NCBI GenBank assembly: GCA_938041725.1
Contig: CALISX010000558.1
Span: 1-7,058, forward strand
Reading direction: 5' to 3'
Length of the DNA stretch: 7,058 bases
From: an uncultured Lachnoanaerobaculum sp.
Lineage (GTDB): Bacteria; Bacillota; Clostridia; Lachnospirales; Lachnospiraceae
Below the pieces are notes generated by a model. That model ran no database searches. It was not told where the DNA came from and saw only the letters and a list, made by a program, of their open reading frames with translations. The translations under genes were made by a program, and so were the position numbers. Shown here one piece after another: positions 6,285-7,058 of the stretch; positions within the stretch are counted from its first letter, which is position 1, and each line of letters starts with the position of its first letter.

Positions 6285-7058
6285 TTATATTGATTTGTGA
6301 AACTGATAAAAATCAGCATACCACCTGGCAAATGCATGCAGTCCCTCCCTTAAATTCGTGGTTGGACAAAAGCCAAAATCTTTCTCCAAGTCCCGGGTAT
6401 CTGCATAGGTAATGGGTACATCCCCCGGCTGCATGGGAAGGAATTCCTTGTGGGCTTCAAAGTCATAGTCCTCAGGAAGAATACCGCAGTCCATCAGCTC
6501 TTTTTGTAAAATTTGAACAAATTCCAAAAGATCCTCCGGATTGCTGTTTCCGATATTATATACACAGCAGGGAGGAACTGGAAGACCATCTTCTCCATTC
6601 CTGCGCTTTGGCGCCTTCTCCATCACCTTTATAACACCATGCACAATATCCTCTATGTAAGTAAAATCCCGTTTACATTTTCCATAATTAAAGATCTGAA
6701 TTTTTCCGCCTGTCCTCAGCCGATTGGTAAAGTCAAAATACGCCATATCCGGCCGGCCCGCAGGTCCATATACCGTAAAAAACCGCAGCCCTGTGGCCGG
6801 GATGTCATAGAGCTTGGCATAGGCATGGGCCATTAATTCGTTGGATTTCTTTGTTGCCGCATACAGTGAAACCGGGGAATCAGCCTTGTCCTGGGTACTG
6901 TAGGGGATTGTTTCGTTCTGTCCGTATACACTGGAAGAGCTGGCATAGACCAAATGCTCCACACCCTTTTTTCCATTGTCATAGGAATGCCTGCAGGCTT
7001 CTAATATATTGTAAAATCCTATAATATTGGACTCAATATACGCATACGGATTGATTAT
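6285..7058 (-). CDS. UDP-glucuronate 4-epimerase-like NAD-dependent epimerase, N-terminus outside window
   Basis: An extended short-chain dehydrogenase/reductase that most likely interconverts UDP-glucuronate and UDP-galacturonate in the cytosol (LspL/CapI-type). Only 257 C-terminal residues are in the window. The frame is open to the right edge and the Gly-rich NAD-binding start is missing, about 90-100 residues judging from a usual length near 350. Visible-residue numbering: NPYAYIESNIIGFYNILEAC at 3-22, YASSSSVYG at 38-46, catalytic Tyr66-x3-Lys70 (SLYAATKKSNE), RFFTVYGPAGRPDMAYF at 92-108, KRDFTYIEDIV at 129-139, YNIGNSNP at 167-174, and KEFLPMQPGDVPITYADT at 204-221. The GRPDMA and LPMQPGDVP segments are characteristic of the glucuronate 4-epimerase subgroup rather than UDP-glucose 4-epimerase (GalE). 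It lies directly upstream of the UDP-glucose dehydrogenase that would supply its substrate, which strengthens the call. A dTDP-sugar dehydratase is less likely. Substrate specificity is inferred, not shown. Confidence 0.92.
   Translation of the reverse strand: MINPYAYIESNIIGFYNILEACRHSYDNGKKGVEHLVYASSSSVYGQNETIPYSTQDKADSPVSLYAATKKSNELMAHAYAKLYDIPATGLRFFTVYGPAGRPDMAYFDFTNRLRTGGKIQIFNYGKCKRDFTYIEDIVHGVIKVMEKAPKRRNGEDGLPVPPCCVYNIGNSNPEDLLEFVQILQKELMDCGILPEDYDFEAHKEFLPMQPGDVPITYADTRDLEKDFGFCPTTNLREGLHAFARWYADFYQFHKSI

Larger units (their letters stand above)
1..7058 (-). other. Internal part of a single surface-polysaccharide operon
   Basis: Seven same-strand genes are separated by 20, 9, 26, 16 and 10 bp and finally a 4-bp overlap, each with its own ribosome site. 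Functions fall into two blocks: nucleotide-sugar supply (epimerase, UDP-glucose dehydrogenase), then transfer (WecG-type, three GT4 enzymes, one unassigned protein). No intergenic space exceeds 26 bp, so I see no internal promoter or terminator of the usual kind. Both edges cut genes, so the operon continues in both directions. Initiating transferase, flippase and polymerase genes are absent from the window. Confidence 0.85.

Noticed and set aside
1..7058. Search for mobile elements, CRISPR repeats, tRNA/rRNA genes, riboswitches and terminators
   Set aside because: By eye there are no transposase motifs, regularly spaced repeats, target-site duplications or strong GC hairpins followed by T tracts. 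Nearly every base is within a supported gene, and gaps are at most 26 bp.

Overview
The window is a section of a surface-polysaccharide (capsule or exopolysaccharide) biosynthesis operon. All seven genes lie on the minus strand, so transcription runs from the right edge to the left edge. Low-to-moderate GC, strong purine-rich Shine-Dalgarno (SD) sites, very tight gene packing and the style of the proteins suggest a Firmicute, most likely a clostridial (Lachnospiraceae-like) bacterium. That taxonomic placement is inference.

In transcription order (right to left), the window holds: (1) the C-terminal 257 residues of a UDP-glucuronate 4-epimerase-like SDR enzyme, cut by the right edge; (2) a complete UDP-glucose 6-dehydrogenase; (3) a complete WecG/TagA/CpsF-family (GT26) glycosyltransferase; (4) a complete GT4-type glycosyltransferase; (5) a complete protein of a poorly characterised family found in polysaccharide loci, possibly a GT-D-like glycosyltransferase, ending in EGGCYW; (6) a second complete GT4-type glycosyltransferase; (7) a third GT4-type glycosyltransferase missing its C-terminus at the left edge. 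Gaps between genes are 20, 9, 26, 16 and 10 bp, and the last junction is a 4-bp ATGA overlap. No stretch is long enough to hold an obvious promoter, terminator or RNA gene, so this looks like the middle of one transcript.

The genes fit one pathway. The dehydrogenase oxidises UDP-glucose to UDP-glucuronate and the epimerase can convert that to UDP-galacturonate, which supplies acidic sugars. The WecG-type enzyme probably adds an early sugar (typically the second) to a lipid-linked primer at the inner face of the membrane. The three GT4 enzymes, and perhaps the unassigned protein, would then extend the repeat unit. The initiating phosphoglycosyl transferase, flippase, polymerase and chain-length regulators are not in the window and presumably lie outside it.

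I see no mobile element, CRISPR array, tRNA/rRNA or broken gene. The only item that is biologically under-described is the gene at 2167-3072. The rest looks like an ordinary polysaccharide locus with a probably strain-specific set of glycosyltransferases.
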